A stretch of 64,000 nucleotides of DNA from Streptomyces albospinus (GCF_014648695.1 NZ_BMRP01000008.1:183721-247720); one strand, 5' to 3'. Shown: positions 51,043-60,206, counted from the first letter of the stretch. Numbers and translations: made by a program. The notes: generated by a model not told the origin, from the letters alone.

Positions 51043-51471
51043 ATGGCCGAAGTCACCGTCCGGGCCCGTATCGAGGCACCGGCCGAGAAGGTCTGGGACC
51101 GGCTCACCGACTTCGACTCCTACGGGCAGTGGAACGCCACCCATACCGACTTCCCCAAGGGCGGCCCGCACCCGCTGGAAGTGGGTGCGGCCTACGAGGA
51201 GAACATGAAGCTGATGGGCTTCCCGGCGGAGGTGACCTGGACCGTACGGGAACTGGCGCCGGGCCGGCTGCTCGACGTCAAGGGCAAGGGCCCGATGGGC
51301 GTCAGCCTGGGGATGCGCTACGAGCTCACCCCCGACGGCGAGGCGACCGCGGTCCGGATCGACGGGACGTTCACCGGCGCCGCGGTCTCCCTGATGGCGG
51401 CCAAGCTGAAGGACTCGGCGAGCGCCGCGCTGAACGAGTCCCTGCGCAAGCTCGCCGGGCTGATGGCCTGA
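51043..51471 (+). CDS. SRPBCC (START-like) family protein
   Basis: 142 residues. MAEVTVRARIEAPAEKVWDRLTDFDSYGQWNATHTDFPKGGPHPLEVGAAYEENMKLMGFPAEVTWTV is the beginning of the SRPBCC/PYR-like lipid or polyketide binding fold, and DGTFTGAAVSLMAAKLKDSASAALNESLRKLAGLMA its last helix. Such proteins bind hydrophobic ligands or act as aromatase/cyclase-like enzymes. ATG 51043 has GAAGGGGTGATCGC upstream. It may be co-transcribed with the HAD gene. Confidence 0.82.
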   Translation: MAEVTVRARIEAPAEKVWDRLTDFDSYGQWNATHTDFPKGGPHPLEVGAAYEENMKLMGFPAEVTWTVRELAPGRLLDVKGKGPMGVSLGMRYELTPDGEATAVRIDGTFTGAAVSLMAAKLKDSASAALNESLRKLAGLMA

Positions 51472-51558
51472 GGCGGCGGGCGCGACCGTACCCCGCTCGG
51501 CCGCGCCGCACCGCCCCGGCCTCAACTCCCGTCAGCCGACGCCGTCCCGCTCAGTGCC

Positions 51559-52185
51559 TCAGTCCTCCTCGGCGAGGATCAGATACAGCTCCTTGCGGGC
51601 CTTGTTGACCACCGCCATGGCCTTCTCCCGCTGTTCGGGACTGCCGGTGGCCCACACCTGGCGGAACGCCTCGACCAGGCCGCCGCCCGCCTTGCGTATC
51701 TCGTTCATGGCCTCCCAGTCGACCCCGCGGCCGGCGTCCTCCCAGGGGGCGTCCGAGCCGCTGTCGGCTTCGGTGCGGCCGGCGTCGGTCAGCGAGAACA
51801 GCTTCTTGCCGCCTTCGCTGGCGCTGGTGATCAGCCCCTCGTCCTCCAGCAGTTGCAGGGTCGGGTAGACCGAGCCGGGGCTGGGCTTCCAGGCCCCGCC
51901 GCTGCGCTCGGCGATCTCCTGGATCATCTCGTAGCCGTGCATCGGGCGGTCCTTGAGGAGCGCCAGTATCGAGGCCCGCACATCGCCGCGCCGCGCCCGG
52001 CCGCGCGGTCCGCCGCGCCCCCGGCCGCCGCCGAAAGGCGGCCCCCCGAAAGGCGGGCCGAAGCCGCCGAAGGCGGAGCGCCGGCGCTCGAAGCCGCCGC
52101 CGAACTCCCCCCGGCCGCCGCGCCCTCCGGGACCGCAGTACTCGTGCTGGTGCTCATGGCCGTGTTCGTGTCCGTGGGAACGCAT
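51559..52185 (-). CDS. PadR-family regulator with a His-rich N-terminus
   Basis: 208 residues. RGDVRASILALLKDRPMHGYEMIQEIAERSGGAWKPSPGSVYPTLQLLEDEGLITSASEGGKKLFSLTDAGR (residues about 66-140) is the PadR winged helix. The first 18 residues hold six His in MRSHGHEHGHEHQHEYC, a possible metal-binding tail, followed by a Gly/Phe/Arg-rich linker. PadR proteins are ligand-responsive repressors. ATG 52185 has AGGGGGGA upstream. It is divergent from phzF, and the intergenic operators suggest self-control. Confidence 0.85.
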   Translation of the reverse strand: MRSHGHEHGHEHQHEYCGPGGRGGRGEFGGGFERRRSAFGGFGPPFGGPPFGGGRGRGGPRGRARRGDVRASILALLKDRPMHGYEMIQEIAERSGGAWKPSPGSVYPTLQLLEDEGLITSASEGGKKLFSLTDAGRTEADSGSDAPWEDAGRGVDWEAMNEIRKAGGGLVEAFRQVWATGSPEQREKAMAVVNKARKELYLILAEED

Positions 52186-52212
52186 GATGACGTCCCCCCT
52201 CTCTGTTCGTTG

Positions 52213-52266
52213 ATCGTTCACTTACTATCGCTCACCATCGTTGACCGATCGCGATGCCTCAACGAT
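52213..52266. promoter_or_regulatory. Repeated ATCG-type operator between padR and phzF
   Basis: Three direct repeats ATCGTTCAC (52213-52221), ATCGCTCAC (52227-52235) and ATCGTTGAC (52237-52245) are followed by an inverted repeat: ATCGTTGA (52237-52244) and TCAACGAT (52259-52266). They stand in the leader region of padR, the usual place for an autoregulatory PadR box. Confidence 0.55.
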
Positions 52267-52358
52267 ATATCGGGACTGTTCGTCGAGCAAGGCTCCGAGT
52301 CCAATTTTTCGAGATTGGCCTTGACCTGCGGCTTTGCGCGGCTCCTACGCTCCCGGCC

Positions 52359-53180
52359 ATGAGGATTCGCATCGTCGACGCCTTCAGTGAGCGTCCGTTC
52401 GCCGGCAACCCCGCGGGGGTCGTCCTGCTCGACTCCGACGCCTTCCCGGCCGACCACTGGCTCCAGCGGGTCGCCACCGAGGTCAATCTCTCCGAGACCG
52501 CCTTCGCGCATCCGCTGCCCCAAGGCGGCGACGCCGACTGGGCGTTGCGCTGGCTCACCCCCGCCGCCGAGGTCGACATGTGCGGCCACGCCACCCTCGC
52601 CACCGCGCACGTCCTGCACACCACCGGGACGGCCACCGGCACCGTCCGCTTCCGCACCCGCAGCGGCGTGCTGATCACGACGGCCGACGACAGCGGCTCG
52701 ATCACGATGGACTTCCCGACCGCCCCGCTGATCCCCGTAGGGGTGCCCGGCGCCGTCGCCGAGGCGCTCGGCGCCGAGATCCTCTCCGCCCACGACACCG
52801 GCCCGAACGTGGGCGATCTGCTCGTCGAGCTGGCCGACGAGCAGTCCGTCCGGGCCCTGGCACCGGACTTCAAGGCGCTGGCCGGGCGCGGCGGTCGTGG
52901 TGTGGTCGCCACCGCTCCCGCCCAAGACCCCACCGCCGGCTACGACTTCGTCTCGCGCGGCTTCTTCCCCTACCTGGGCATCGACGAGGACCCGGTGACG
53001 GGCAGCGCGCACACCGCCCTCGCCCCCTTCTGGTCGGCGCGCCTGGGCCGCGACGCCCTGGTCGGCCTCCAGGGCGGCGCCCGTACCGGCTTCGTACGGA
53101 CCGAGCTGCGCGGCGACCGCACGCTGCTGACCGGCTCGGCGGTGACCGTCATCGACGGCGAGCTGCTGGCCACCGGCTGA
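52359..53180 (+). CDS. PhzF-family isomerase/epimerase
   Basis: 273 residues. The two-lobed PhzF fold is evident. MRIRIVDAFSERPFAGNPAGVVLLDSD opens the first lobe with the catalytic E46 in VNLSETAFAH. ALRWLTPAAEVDMCGHATLATAHVL and GFFPYLGIDEDPVTGSAHTALAPFW carry the cleft residues. PhzF enzymes isomerise or epimerise small acids, and most homologues outside phenazine clusters have unknown substrates. TTGACC lies 33 bases before the start and TACGCT is 19 bases further; the mRNA may be nearly leaderless. Confidence 0.85.
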   Translation: MRIRIVDAFSERPFAGNPAGVVLLDSDAFPADHWLQRVATEVNLSETAFAHPLPQGGDADWALRWLTPAAEVDMCGHATLATAHVLHTTGTATGTVRFRTRSGVLITTADDSGSITMDFPTAPLIPVGVPGAVAEALGAEILSAHDTGPNVGDLLVELADEQSVRALAPDFKALAGRGGRGVVATAPAQDPTAGYDFVSRGFFPYLGIDEDPVTGSAHTALAPFWSARLGRDALVGLQGGARTGFVRTELRGDRTLLTGSAVTVIDGELLATG

Positions 53181-53230
53181 CCCGTGACCACGCCGTGCGG
53201 ACGCCCCGCCGGGCTCGTCCGGGTACGCGA

Positions 53231-53260
53231 AGGGGCGGGGACCGCACGGCCCCCGCCCCT
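53231..53260. terminator. Terminator between convergent phzF and CPBP genes
   Basis: AGGGGCGGGG (53231-53240) pairs with CCCCGCCCCT (53251-53260) around a 10-base loop, 50 bases after the phzF stop and 20 bases before the CPBP stop. Confidence 0.75.
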
Positions 53261-53280
53261 CCCACCCGTTCACCCGGCGC

Positions 53281-54123
53281 TCACCCCGTGGGCAACCACC
53301 CCACCCGCCCCGCGAGCAGCGCATAGCCCAGGAACGCCACGGTGTCTATCAGGGCGTGCGCGGCGACCAGCGGCCCGACCCGGCCCCACCGCCGGTACAG
53401 CAGGGCGAAGACCACGCCCATCACCATGTTGCCGAAGAAGCCGCCGATGCCCTGATAGAGGTGGTACGAACCGCGCAGCACCGAACTGGCCGCCACCGCG
53501 GCCACCGGCGTCCACCCCAGCTGCCCCAGCCTGCGCAGCAGGTACCCGACGACGATGACCTCCTCCAGGACGGCGTTCTGCACCGCGGAGGCGATCAGTA
53601 CCGGGATCTTCCACCACACGTCGGGCAGCGCTTCGGGCACCACCGTCAGATTGACTCCGGCCGCCCGCGCGCCCAGATAGAGCAGCAGACCGCTGCCCCC
53701 GATGACGGCCGCCAGCGCGGCCCCCCTGCCCAGGTCGAACCCCGGCCGCCGCCGGTCGAAGCCGATCGCGCGCAGCCCGCCGGCCCGTTCCCGCAGCAGC
53801 AGATGCGCCACGAGCACGACGGGCACCAGCGCGGTCGCGATACCGAACAGCTGCCAGGCGAGATCCAGCCACGGCCGGCCGGGCGCATGCGAGGCGTTGA
53901 GTGTCGCCGCCTGGTGCTTGAGGCCGCCGGGCCGGGTCAGCGACCCGATGAAGCTGATGAGCGCCGACACGGCGCTGGCTCCCAGCGAGAGCGCCAGCAC
54001 GATCAGCAACTCGCTCCGCAGGAGCCGCCGGGACGGCTCGCCGGCCGCCTCCCGGGGACGCCCCGAACCGGACCCCTCACCTGGAACGTCCGCGTCCGCC
54101 ACGGGACTTGTATCCGACTGCAA
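53281..54123 (-). CDS. CPBP-family intramembrane metalloprotease
   Basis: 280 residues. The TTG at 54123 follows GGAGGAGAGCC and gives the N-terminus LQSDTSPVADADV; ATG 54144 is an alternative. The protein has seven or eight hydrophobic helices. The CPBP motifs are VQNAVLEEVIVVGYLL (EE pair, residues about 180-195), SYHLYQG (His) and VAAHALIDTV (His). CPBP proteases include bacteriocin-processing and immunity proteins and Rce1-like prenyl-protein proteases. Role here is unknown. The first 40 residues are hydrophilic and Gly/Pro-rich. Confidence 0.82.
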   Translation of the reverse strand: MQSDTSPVADADVPGEGSGSGRPREAAGEPSRRLLRSELLIVLALSLGASAVSALISFIGSLTRPGGLKHQAATLNASHAPGRPWLDLAWQLFGIATALVPVVLVAHLLLRERAGGLRAIGFDRRRPGFDLGRGAALAAVIGGSGLLLYLGARAAGVNLTVVPEALPDVWWKIPVLIASAVQNAVLEEVIVVGYLLRRLGQLGWTPVAAVAASSVLRGSYHLYQGIGGFFGNMVMGVVFALLYRRWGRVGPLVAAHALIDTVAFLGYALLAGRVGWLPTG

Positions 54124-54312
54124 GGCTCTCCTCCACTTCCGCAATACCGCCTCTCCGCCGCCATCGCACCGCTAGGGTCTCGAAAGCAGTTACGAAGATC
54201 GCGCGCGACAGGCCGGGGACGGGCGCCATCCACGTGGCGCGGTGACGTCCCCATCGATCCCGATGGAGATCCGGAAGCCCGGACTCCGAGTATCAGGAGA
54301 GGCGCTACCGCA

Positions 54313-56097
54313 ATGGGACATCACAGCTTGCCCGACGATTCCGCGCCACCGCGCACGGGGGCCCGCCCCCGGACGCGCCGCCGCACCGTCGCCATCGCCA
54401 CCGCCGTCGTCCTCGCCGTCGCCGCCGGCTCCGTCGTGGCGCTGCGCAGCGGTCTGCTCCCCTTCGGCGCGACGTGCGGCGGCAGCTCCGTGCAGCTCAA
54501 CGTGGTCGCCTCCCCTGACATCGCGCCGGCGCTGGACACGGTGGCCAAGGAGGCCCGCGACGACGCGACGCGCACCGACGGCAAGTGCCTGGACGTCAGG
54601 GTGCACGCCCGGCCCGCCGGCGAGGTCGCCGACTCGCTCGGCCAGCGGCCGGCCAACCCGGAGGTCCAGGTCTGGATACCCGATTCGAGCCTGTGGGTGG
54701 ACCAGGTCGCCGACGAGGGCGGATCGTCCCTGACCACCGCCGGCCACGTCGCCTCCTCCCCCATCGTGCTGGGTGCCGTCCCGTCCGCCGCCAAGGCGCT
54801 GGGCTGGCCGGAGAAGACCTACACCTGGTCCGCACTGACCCAGGCCGCGACCTCCGGCTCCACGCTGCGCCTCGGCGTCGCCGACCCCACCCGCAGCGCC
54901 ACCGGGCTCCTCGCGCTGGCCCGTCTGGACGCCGCCAACCACAAGGAGGCGAAGGGCGGCGACGAGGCCGCCGGCCGCACCGCCGCCACCGCCAAACTGC
55001 TCTACGCGCGGCTCGCGGACGGCGACGGCCAGGTGCTCGCCACCCTGCCGCGCAACGGCTCCGGTACCGAGCAGAGCAATCCGCGCCGCAACCAGGCGCT
55101 GCTCCTCTCCGAGCAGGCCGCCTACGCCCACAACACCGCCGCGGCCGGCGGCCCCTCCCTCGATCTTCTCTACCCGGAGGACGGCGCCGCCCAGCTCGAC
55201 TACCCGTACACCCTCGTGAACGGCGAGGATCTGACCACCGACCAGGCCCGCGCCGCCAACCGCTTCATGACCCTCCTCGACGACAGCGACGGCCAGCGCA
55301 CCCTGCGCGGCCACGGCTTCCGGGCCGGTTACGGCAGCGCCGACCCGAAGCTGGTCGGCACTGCCGGCGGACGCACACCGCAGCCGTACACCGCCGCCCC
55401 TGCCGACCCGCCGTCGGTCAAGGAGCTCAAGGCGCTGCTGGGCATGTGGACTACCACGGTGCAGAGCACCCGCATCACCACCGTCGTGGACGTCTCCGCG
55501 TCGACGGCCCACCCGGTCCCGGGCCAGGGCGGCCGGTCCCGGCTGGACCTCGCCAAGGACTCCCTGCTCCAGGCGCTGGACACCTTCTCGCCCGAGGACG
55601 AGGTCGGGCTGTGGAAGTTCGCCACCTACCTGGACGGCGCCAAGGACTACGTGGAGCGCTCGCCCACCGGCCGGCTCGGCGACCGCGGCGGGAACGGCAC
55701 CACCCACCGCGAGGAACTCGCCACCGCCTTCCGCTCGCTGGCCCCGGTGCCCCGCGGCGCCACCGGCCTGTACGACACCACGCTCGCCGCGTACCGGCAG
55801 GCCCGTGCGACGTATGCGAGCGGGAAGTTGAACGCGCTGGTCGTCGTCACCGACGCCGCCCATGACGACTTACGCGGCATCAGCCAGGACACGCTGATCG
55901 CCGATCTGGAGCAGCTCTCCGACACCGAGCGACCGGTGCCGCTGATCGCCGTCGCGATCGGCCCGAACGCGGACAAGGCGACGCTGGACCGCATCGTGTC
56001 CCCGACCGGCGGCTCCGCGCACCTCGTCGGCGACCCGTCGCAGATCCACCAGGTGATCCTCACGGCCCTCATCGCGGCGGGCAGCCACCGGCCCTGA
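54313..56097 (+). CDS. Membrane-anchored VWA protein with a solute-binding-like domain
   Basis: 594 residues. A transmembrane segment (residues about 24-46, VAIATAVVLAVAAGSVVAL) anchors the protein facing outside. Residues about 57-350 resemble an extracellular solute-binding domain (QLNVVASPDIAPALDTVAKEA, EVQVWIPDSSLWVDQV, PYTLVNGEDLTTDQARAANRFM). The VWA domain starts near residue 388, with the MIDAS motif D393-x-S395-x-S397 in TTVVDVSAST. VWA proteins bind ligands via metal. A domain pair of this type is common in Streptomyces, and function is unknown. ATG 54313 has GGAGAGG some 11 bases upstream. Confidence 0.82.
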   Translation: MGHHSLPDDSAPPRTGARPRTRRRTVAIATAVVLAVAAGSVVALRSGLLPFGATCGGSSVQLNVVASPDIAPALDTVAKEARDDATRTDGKCLDVRVHARPAGEVADSLGQRPANPEVQVWIPDSSLWVDQVADEGGSSLTTAGHVASSPIVLGAVPSAAKALGWPEKTYTWSALTQAATSGSTLRLGVADPTRSATGLLALARLDAANHKEAKGGDEAAGRTAATAKLLYARLADGDGQVLATLPRNGSGTEQSNPRRNQALLLSEQAAYAHNTAAAGGPSLDLLYPEDGAAQLDYPYTLVNGEDLTTDQARAANRFMTLLDDSDGQRTLRGHGFRAGYGSADPKLVGTAGGRTPQPYTAAPADPPSVKELKALLGMWTTTVQSTRITTVVDVSASTAHPVPGQGGRSRLDLAKDSLLQALDTFSPEDEVGLWKFATYLDGAKDYVERSPTGRLGDRGGNGTTHREELATAFRSLAPVPRGATGLYDTTLAAYRQARATYASGKLNALVVVTDAAHDDLRGISQDTLIADLEQLSDTERPVPLIAVAIGPNADKATLDRIVSPTGGSAHLVGDPSQIHQVILTALIAAGSHRP

Positions 56098-56193
56098 CTC
56101 CGGCACGACGGATCGGGCACCGCACCGTCACCCACGGGAACACGACGCACCCGGGCCGCTCGGGACGACCGCACCACACACGGGGGACCACTC

Positions 56194-56940
56194 ATGACCA
56201 ACCGCCGCACCACTCTGGCCGCCACCACCCTCGGTGCCCTGATCGCCCTCACCGCCTGCCAACCAGGGGCGCGGCCCTCCGGTGACGGGACACCCGGCCC
56301 CCGGGGCACGCACCACCGGGCCGTGCTTCCCGAGAACCCCACCCCCTGCGCCTCCCGGTCCTCGTCCCCCGGCCCCGCAGCCGGCCCGCGGCGGACGAAG
56401 CTGGCCTGGCGCGCCGAGGAACTGCCCGACGGCTCGCTCCGGATGACCGTCGGCGATGTCGACACCGCCCCGAAGGCCCCCGAAGCGGTGCGCCGGGCCG
56501 ACTACCGCACCCCCGTCGACCCCACCGACTGCACGGACACCACGATCCTCGCGCCGCACGGCTGGTGGTGCACCACCACGGTCTCCCGGACCGTCCAGGA
56601 CGGCGACATCGTGGTGGGCGGCGCCACGCCCCGGGCCCATCTCCGCTCCGCCGGATTCCGCACCCGGTGCTCGGGGCGGACGGCCCGGATGCGGCAGCAC
56701 TACGAGGTCCAACGGGACAGCTGGTCCGGCTGGCGTCCCTACAGCGAGCGCGGCCACACCCCGTGGACCGCCGCGCAGAGCCAGTCCGGTGGCGCGTTCG
56801 CCACGCCGTGCCCGCGCGGACGGGTCGGCACCTACAACTACCGGCTGGCCGTCACCGTGGACGTCGAGGGCATCGGCGCCGACGCCTCCCCCGCGGCCGG
56901 ACCGGAGATCCGCACCGACTGCGGTACCGGCGTCAGCTGA
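56194..56940 (+). CDS. Lipoprotein of unknown function
   Basis: 248 residues, MTNRRTTLAATTLGALIALTACQPG. The lipobox L-T-A-C places the lipidated Cys at 22. The mature domain has many Cys (PTDCTDTTILAPHGWWCTTTVSRTV, RTRCSGRTARM, TPCPRGRVG, RTDCG) forming likely disulfides, and beta-rich segments. It is downstream of the VWA gene by 96 bases on the same strand. The gene ends within a perfect palindrome. Homologues in Streptomyces are uncharacterised. Confidence 0.8.
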   Translation: MTNRRTTLAATTLGALIALTACQPGARPSGDGTPGPRGTHHRAVLPENPTPCASRSSSPGPAAGPRRTKLAWRAEELPDGSLRMTVGDVDTAPKAPEAVRRADYRTPVDPTDCTDTTILAPHGWWCTTTVSRTVQDGDIVVGGATPRAHLRSAGFRTRCSGRTARMRQHYEVQRDSWSGWRPYSERGHTPWTAAQSQSGGAFATPCPRGRVGTYNYRLAVTVDVEGIGADASPAAGPEIRTDCGTGVS

Positions 56941-56954
56941 CGCCGGTACCGCAG
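56919..56954. terminator. 36-bp perfect palindrome overlapping the stop codon
   Basis: Bases 56919-56936 and 56937-56954 are exact reverse complements with no loop base between them. The last five codons of the lipoprotein gene and its TGA (56938-56940) lie inside. The convergent GCS2 gene ends 13 bases beyond, so the element can terminate both transcripts, and the coding sequence is constrained to fit it. Confidence 0.85.
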
Positions 56955-56966
56955 CACGGCCCCCCG

Positions 56967-58517
56967 CTAAGCCCCCTCCGGCGCGGCCCGCCGCTGCGCC
57001 GGGACGGTGGCCTCGCCGACCGGCCAGGCCACCGGCCAGGTGTGCACCGGCTCCCCGGCGTGCATCAGCTCGCCGTAGCGCCGGGTCATCGCGGCCAGCG
57101 CGGCGTCCCGTGCCAGGCCCTGCCGCCGCGCGTGGTGGAAGGCCGCGGCCTGCCAGGACGCCCCGTTCACCCGGCGCACGCAGCGGGCTTCGATGATGCC
57201 CAGGTAGTGGTCGCGGTCGGCCGGTTCGACGCCCCAGGCGTCCAGCCCGGCCGCGGCCAGCGGCAGCAGTTCCTGCCGTACCAGCCGTACGGCGGGGATC
57301 TCGGCGGTGCCGCCGGCCCGTCCGGACCGCGGCCAGCGCAGGACGGCGTCGATGCCGTGGCGGCAGGCGGTGTCGAAGTTGCCGGCCGCGGCGGCGAACG
57401 GGAGACGGGTCCACACCGGGCGGGGCTGTTCGGCCAGCGCCCGCACCAGGCCGTAGTAGAAGGCGGTGTTGGCGACGACATCGGCGACGGTGGGACCGGC
57501 CGGCAGGACCCGGTTCTCGACACGGAGGTGCGCGACGCCGCCGGCGACGCCGTAGACGGGCCGATTCCATCGATAAATCGTGCCGTTGTGCAACACCAGT
57601 TCGGCAAGGTCGGGCACGCCGCCCTCATCGAGGACACGCAGCGGCTCCTGCGGGCCGCACAGCGGCAGCAGCGGCGGGAAGAACCGGAGGTTCTCCTCGA
57701 ACAGTTCGTGGACGGAGTCGACCCAGCGCTCGCCGAACCAGGTCCGGGGACGCACCCCCTGCGCCTGGAGTTCGGGCACCCGGGTGTCGGTGGCCTGCTG
57801 GAAGACCGGCGGCCTGGACTCGCGCCACAGCTCCCGCCCGAAGAGGAACGGCGAGTTGGCGCCGACCGCGATCTGGACGGCGGCGATCGCCTGGGCCGCG
57901 TTCCACACCGCCGCGAACCGGCCGGGCGTCACCTGGAGGTGCAGCTGGACGGAGGTGCACGCCGCCTCCGGCGCGATCGACGGCGAGCGGGAGACCAGCC
58001 GCTCGACGCCCTCGATGTCGATGGCGAAATCCTCCCCGCGGGCCGCCCGCATCTGCTCGTTGAGCAGCACGTAGCGATCGTTCGCGGAGAGGCTGGAGGC
58101 GGTGAGGTCGCTGGCGTGCAGGGTCGGCAGGATGCCGATCATCACGATGCGGGCGGCGAGTTCGCGGGCCTTCCTTTCCGCGTACCCCAGGCCCGTACGG
58201 AGTTCCTCCGCGAGCTGGTCCAGAACACGCCCGGACAATCGGTGCGGGGTGATGTTGACCTCAAGATTGCACTGGGCGAGTTCGGTCTGGAAATCCCCGC
58301 TGGCGATACGCTCCAGGACCTGCGAGTTCAGCATGCGGGGCAGTCCGTCGGCGCCCGCGAGATTGAGCTCGATCTCCAGCCCCATCAGATTCTTGGGGCG
58401 ATCGAACCGCTTCTCCGCCAGCATCCTCCGCAATCCCTCAAGACAGTCGTGCAACTTTCTTCGATAACGCTCCCGGTCCGCCAGGTCGATCCCGTCCGCG
58501 GCGACCTTCTCCCCCAT
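56967..58517 (-). CDS. Glutamate-cysteine ligase-like (GCS2) family protein
   Basis: 516 residues, close to full length for the family. MGLEIELNLAGADGLPRMLNSQVL with FQTELAQCNLEVNITPHRLSG carries the Glu ligands of the ATP/metal site. AARIVMIGILPTLHASDLTASSLSANDRY and QLHLQVTPGRFAAVWNAAQAIAAVQIAVGANSPFLFG complete the substrate pocket. GCS2 enzymes ligate Glu to an amine or Cys, or related amino acids. The cognate synthetase is not nearby. ATG 58517 has AGGGAC upstream. It is transcribed towards the lipoprotein gene. Confidence 0.82.
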   Translation of the reverse strand: MGEKVAADGIDLADRERYRRKLHDCLEGLRRMLAEKRFDRPKNLMGLEIELNLAGADGLPRMLNSQVLERIASGDFQTELAQCNLEVNITPHRLSGRVLDQLAEELRTGLGYAERKARELAARIVMIGILPTLHASDLTASSLSANDRYVLLNEQMRAARGEDFAIDIEGVERLVSRSPSIAPEAACTSVQLHLQVTPGRFAAVWNAAQAIAAVQIAVGANSPFLFGRELWRESRPPVFQQATDTRVPELQAQGVRPRTWFGERWVDSVHELFEENLRFFPPLLPLCGPQEPLRVLDEGGVPDLAELVLHNGTIYRWNRPVYGVAGGVAHLRVENRVLPAGPTVADVVANTAFYYGLVRALAEQPRPVWTRLPFAAAAGNFDTACRHGIDAVLRWPRSGRAGGTAEIPAVRLVRQELLPLAAAGLDAWGVEPADRDHYLGIIEARCVRRVNGASWQAAAFHHARRQGLARDAALAAMTRRYGELMHAGEPVHTWPVAWPVGEATVPAQRRAAPEGA

Positions 58518-59081
58518 CGAAGGGTCCCTCCTAGAGTGAACGGCCCGCGGCCACGGGCCGCTTGGGCCGCCCCCGGCACCCCCGGGGCACGCGCTACGGT
58601 CGATGATGCCCCGGCAATCTGATCGATAACGCCTCCGGGGCAGGACGGTACCGTTAGTGTCATGGGGACCGGACGCCGGGCATTTCCCAAGGGCATATCT
58701 CCATGGCCAGAGCCCTCCGCAATTCGCTCGTAAAAAACACCGACGCGATCCGGCCTACCGCATCGCCGAGGAATTACGAGGTGGCACCTTCCCGCCCCGG
58801 CACAAAGCGGCGGAAATCACCCGGGACAGGGGACCGGATTCCGCCTTGCCGGAAATCCGCAAGGCGAGTAGCCGAAACACTTCCAGAACATATGTCGTAT
58901 AAACTCCGCTGACGAGGCAGAGATTTGGCGCCAGCGTGGCGGTGTTCCCACCGGTACTCCGGCACCGCGGCCCGCCCCCGCCGGTCCGCGGCCGTGGTCA
59001 GCCCTGCTCTGACCCCGCCCGCAGACAGCGCCGTCCGCACTTCCGGCTCCACCGTGTCTCCGAAGCGAGAGGCGACCCGCC
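58518..59081. other. Long intergenic region, one GntR-like fragment
   Basis: The GCS2 promoter and a hairpin CGGCCC/GGGCCG (about 58541-58560) lie at its left. Around 58750 a plus-strand frame reads AYRIAEELRGGTFPPRHK, reminiscent of the beginning of a GntR helix-turn-helix, but no start, no HTH second half and no ribosome site are present, so it is at most a remnant. No gene is supported in the rest. Confidence 0.4.
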
Positions 59082-59675
59082 ATGCCGCTGCACATTCCCC
59101 CTGCCCCTGCGCCCGCCCTGCGCAGCATCCTCACCGCCCTCAGCTCCCCCACCATCCGCGAGGCCCCCACCGCCGCCCTGCGTGCCCATCAGGGTCCGCT
59201 GAGCCCCGACCACCCGCTGCCCGTGCACGTCTGGGACGACATCAGCCAGGCCGGCCCGCCGCGCACCCGCCTCGCCGGCTGGCGTTTCCTGGTCCGCGGC
59301 GGGGAGCGCGCCCTGGCGACCGCCGAGGCCCGGCTCACCGCGGACGGCTGGACGTTCGCGCGCTTCTGCGACGGCCCCTATGTCGTCGCCACCGAGCGGG
59401 CCCTCCAGCAGGCGGAGTCGCTCGCCGCGCCGTACCAGCCGCGGCTGCTGTCCGTCCCGGAGCTGTACATGCTCACCCTGTGGCTGCACCACGACATCGC
59501 CGCGGACGGCGCCGACGGCATGCCCGCCCCCGGAGACTTCCTGGTGCCGCTGGCCCCCGCCCCGCCGGGGATAGCCCCGCACCTCCCGCAGCGCCTCGCC
59601 GACCTGCTCCCCCGCCTCACCCTCCGCCTGGCCCCCGCACCCGCACCCGCACCGCTGCTCCGCGAGCCGGCCTGA
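59082..59675 (+). CDS. Hypothetical protein, conserved-looking Streptomyces type
   Basis: 197 residues. After a Pro/Ala-rich start, LRSILTALSSPTIREAPTAALRAHQGPLSPDHPLPVHVWDDISQAGPPRTRLAGWRFLVRGGERALATAEARLTADGWTFARFCDGPYVVATERALQQAESL is a mixed alpha/beta domain that I cannot name, and the end is Pro/Ala-rich. Codon bias is strong in this frame, and no other frame competes. ATG 59082 has AGAGGCG upstream. Confidence 0.6.
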   Translation: MPLHIPPAPAPALRSILTALSSPTIREAPTAALRAHQGPLSPDHPLPVHVWDDISQAGPPRTRLAGWRFLVRGGERALATAEARLTADGWTFARFCDGPYVVATERALQQAESLAAPYQPRLLSVPELYMLTLWLHHDIAADGADGMPAPGDFLVPLAPAPPGIAPHLPQRLADLLPRLTLRLAPAPAPAPLLREPA

Positions 59676-59942
59676 CCGCCGCACCCCCCTCGTAAGCCCG
59701 CGTACGACCGCACCGCCGCCCCGCGCCCCGTGGCCCTTCCCGGCCGCGGGGCGCACCGCGCTGCCCACCCGCGCGGATCCGCCCGCGATACCACTCCCAA
59801 CCCCCTGGGAGCCGCGCTCAATTGGGAGCAACCGCCCGCACGGGTGATGCGTCAGTATCGAGTGTGTACCGCTGCTGCGAAATCCCTGCGGAAACACCTC
59901 CGTAGGGCAAGACTGGGACCGACATGAAACGGGGGAGCGGCC

Positions 59943-60206
59943 ATGACCACCTCATCGAGCCGCACGACGTTCACCACACCGCAGCGAAAGACAATTTCCA
60001 TGTGCCAGCATCAACCACCATGCCCATCAGCAGAATCCACCGACCGGGAGGCCGCCCAGCTGGTGGCACACCACCCGGAGCAGGGCTGGAGCCTGCTCTG
60101 CAACGGCGTCCTGCTCTTCGAGGACACCGGTGAGCTGCTGCCGGACGGCCAGGTCATCGCCCCGCACCGGCCGCTCGGCACCGCCCGCGTCACCGCCGCC
60201 GCCTGA
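59943..60206 (+). CDS. DUF5999 family protein
   Basis: 87 residues. The conserved part is MCQHQPPCPSAESTDREAAQLVAHHPEQGWSLLCNGVLLFEDTGELLPDGQVIAPHRPLG, beginning at ATG 60000. The upstream ATG 59943 has a strong GGGGGAG ribosome site, which favours a longer product, whereas the family usually starts at the Met-Cys-Gln-His-Gln segment. DUF5999 is a small actinobacterial protein with two Cys near its N-terminus, function unknown. It ends before a strong terminator. Confidence 0.82.
   Translation: MTTSSSRTTFTTPQRKTISMCQHQPPCPSAESTDREAAQLVAHHPEQGWSLLCNGVLLFEDTGELLPDGQVIAPHRPLGTARVTAAA

Noticed and set aside
52359..53180. Phenazine biosynthesis
   Set aside because: Only a PhzF-fold enzyme is present, with no other phz genes. 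Most such proteins are unrelated to phenazines.
58657..58902. GntR-like fragment AYRIAEELRGGTFPPRHK
   Set aside because: Only about 18 residues match, with no second half of the HTH, no start and no ribosome site. Kept only as a note in the intergenic entry.
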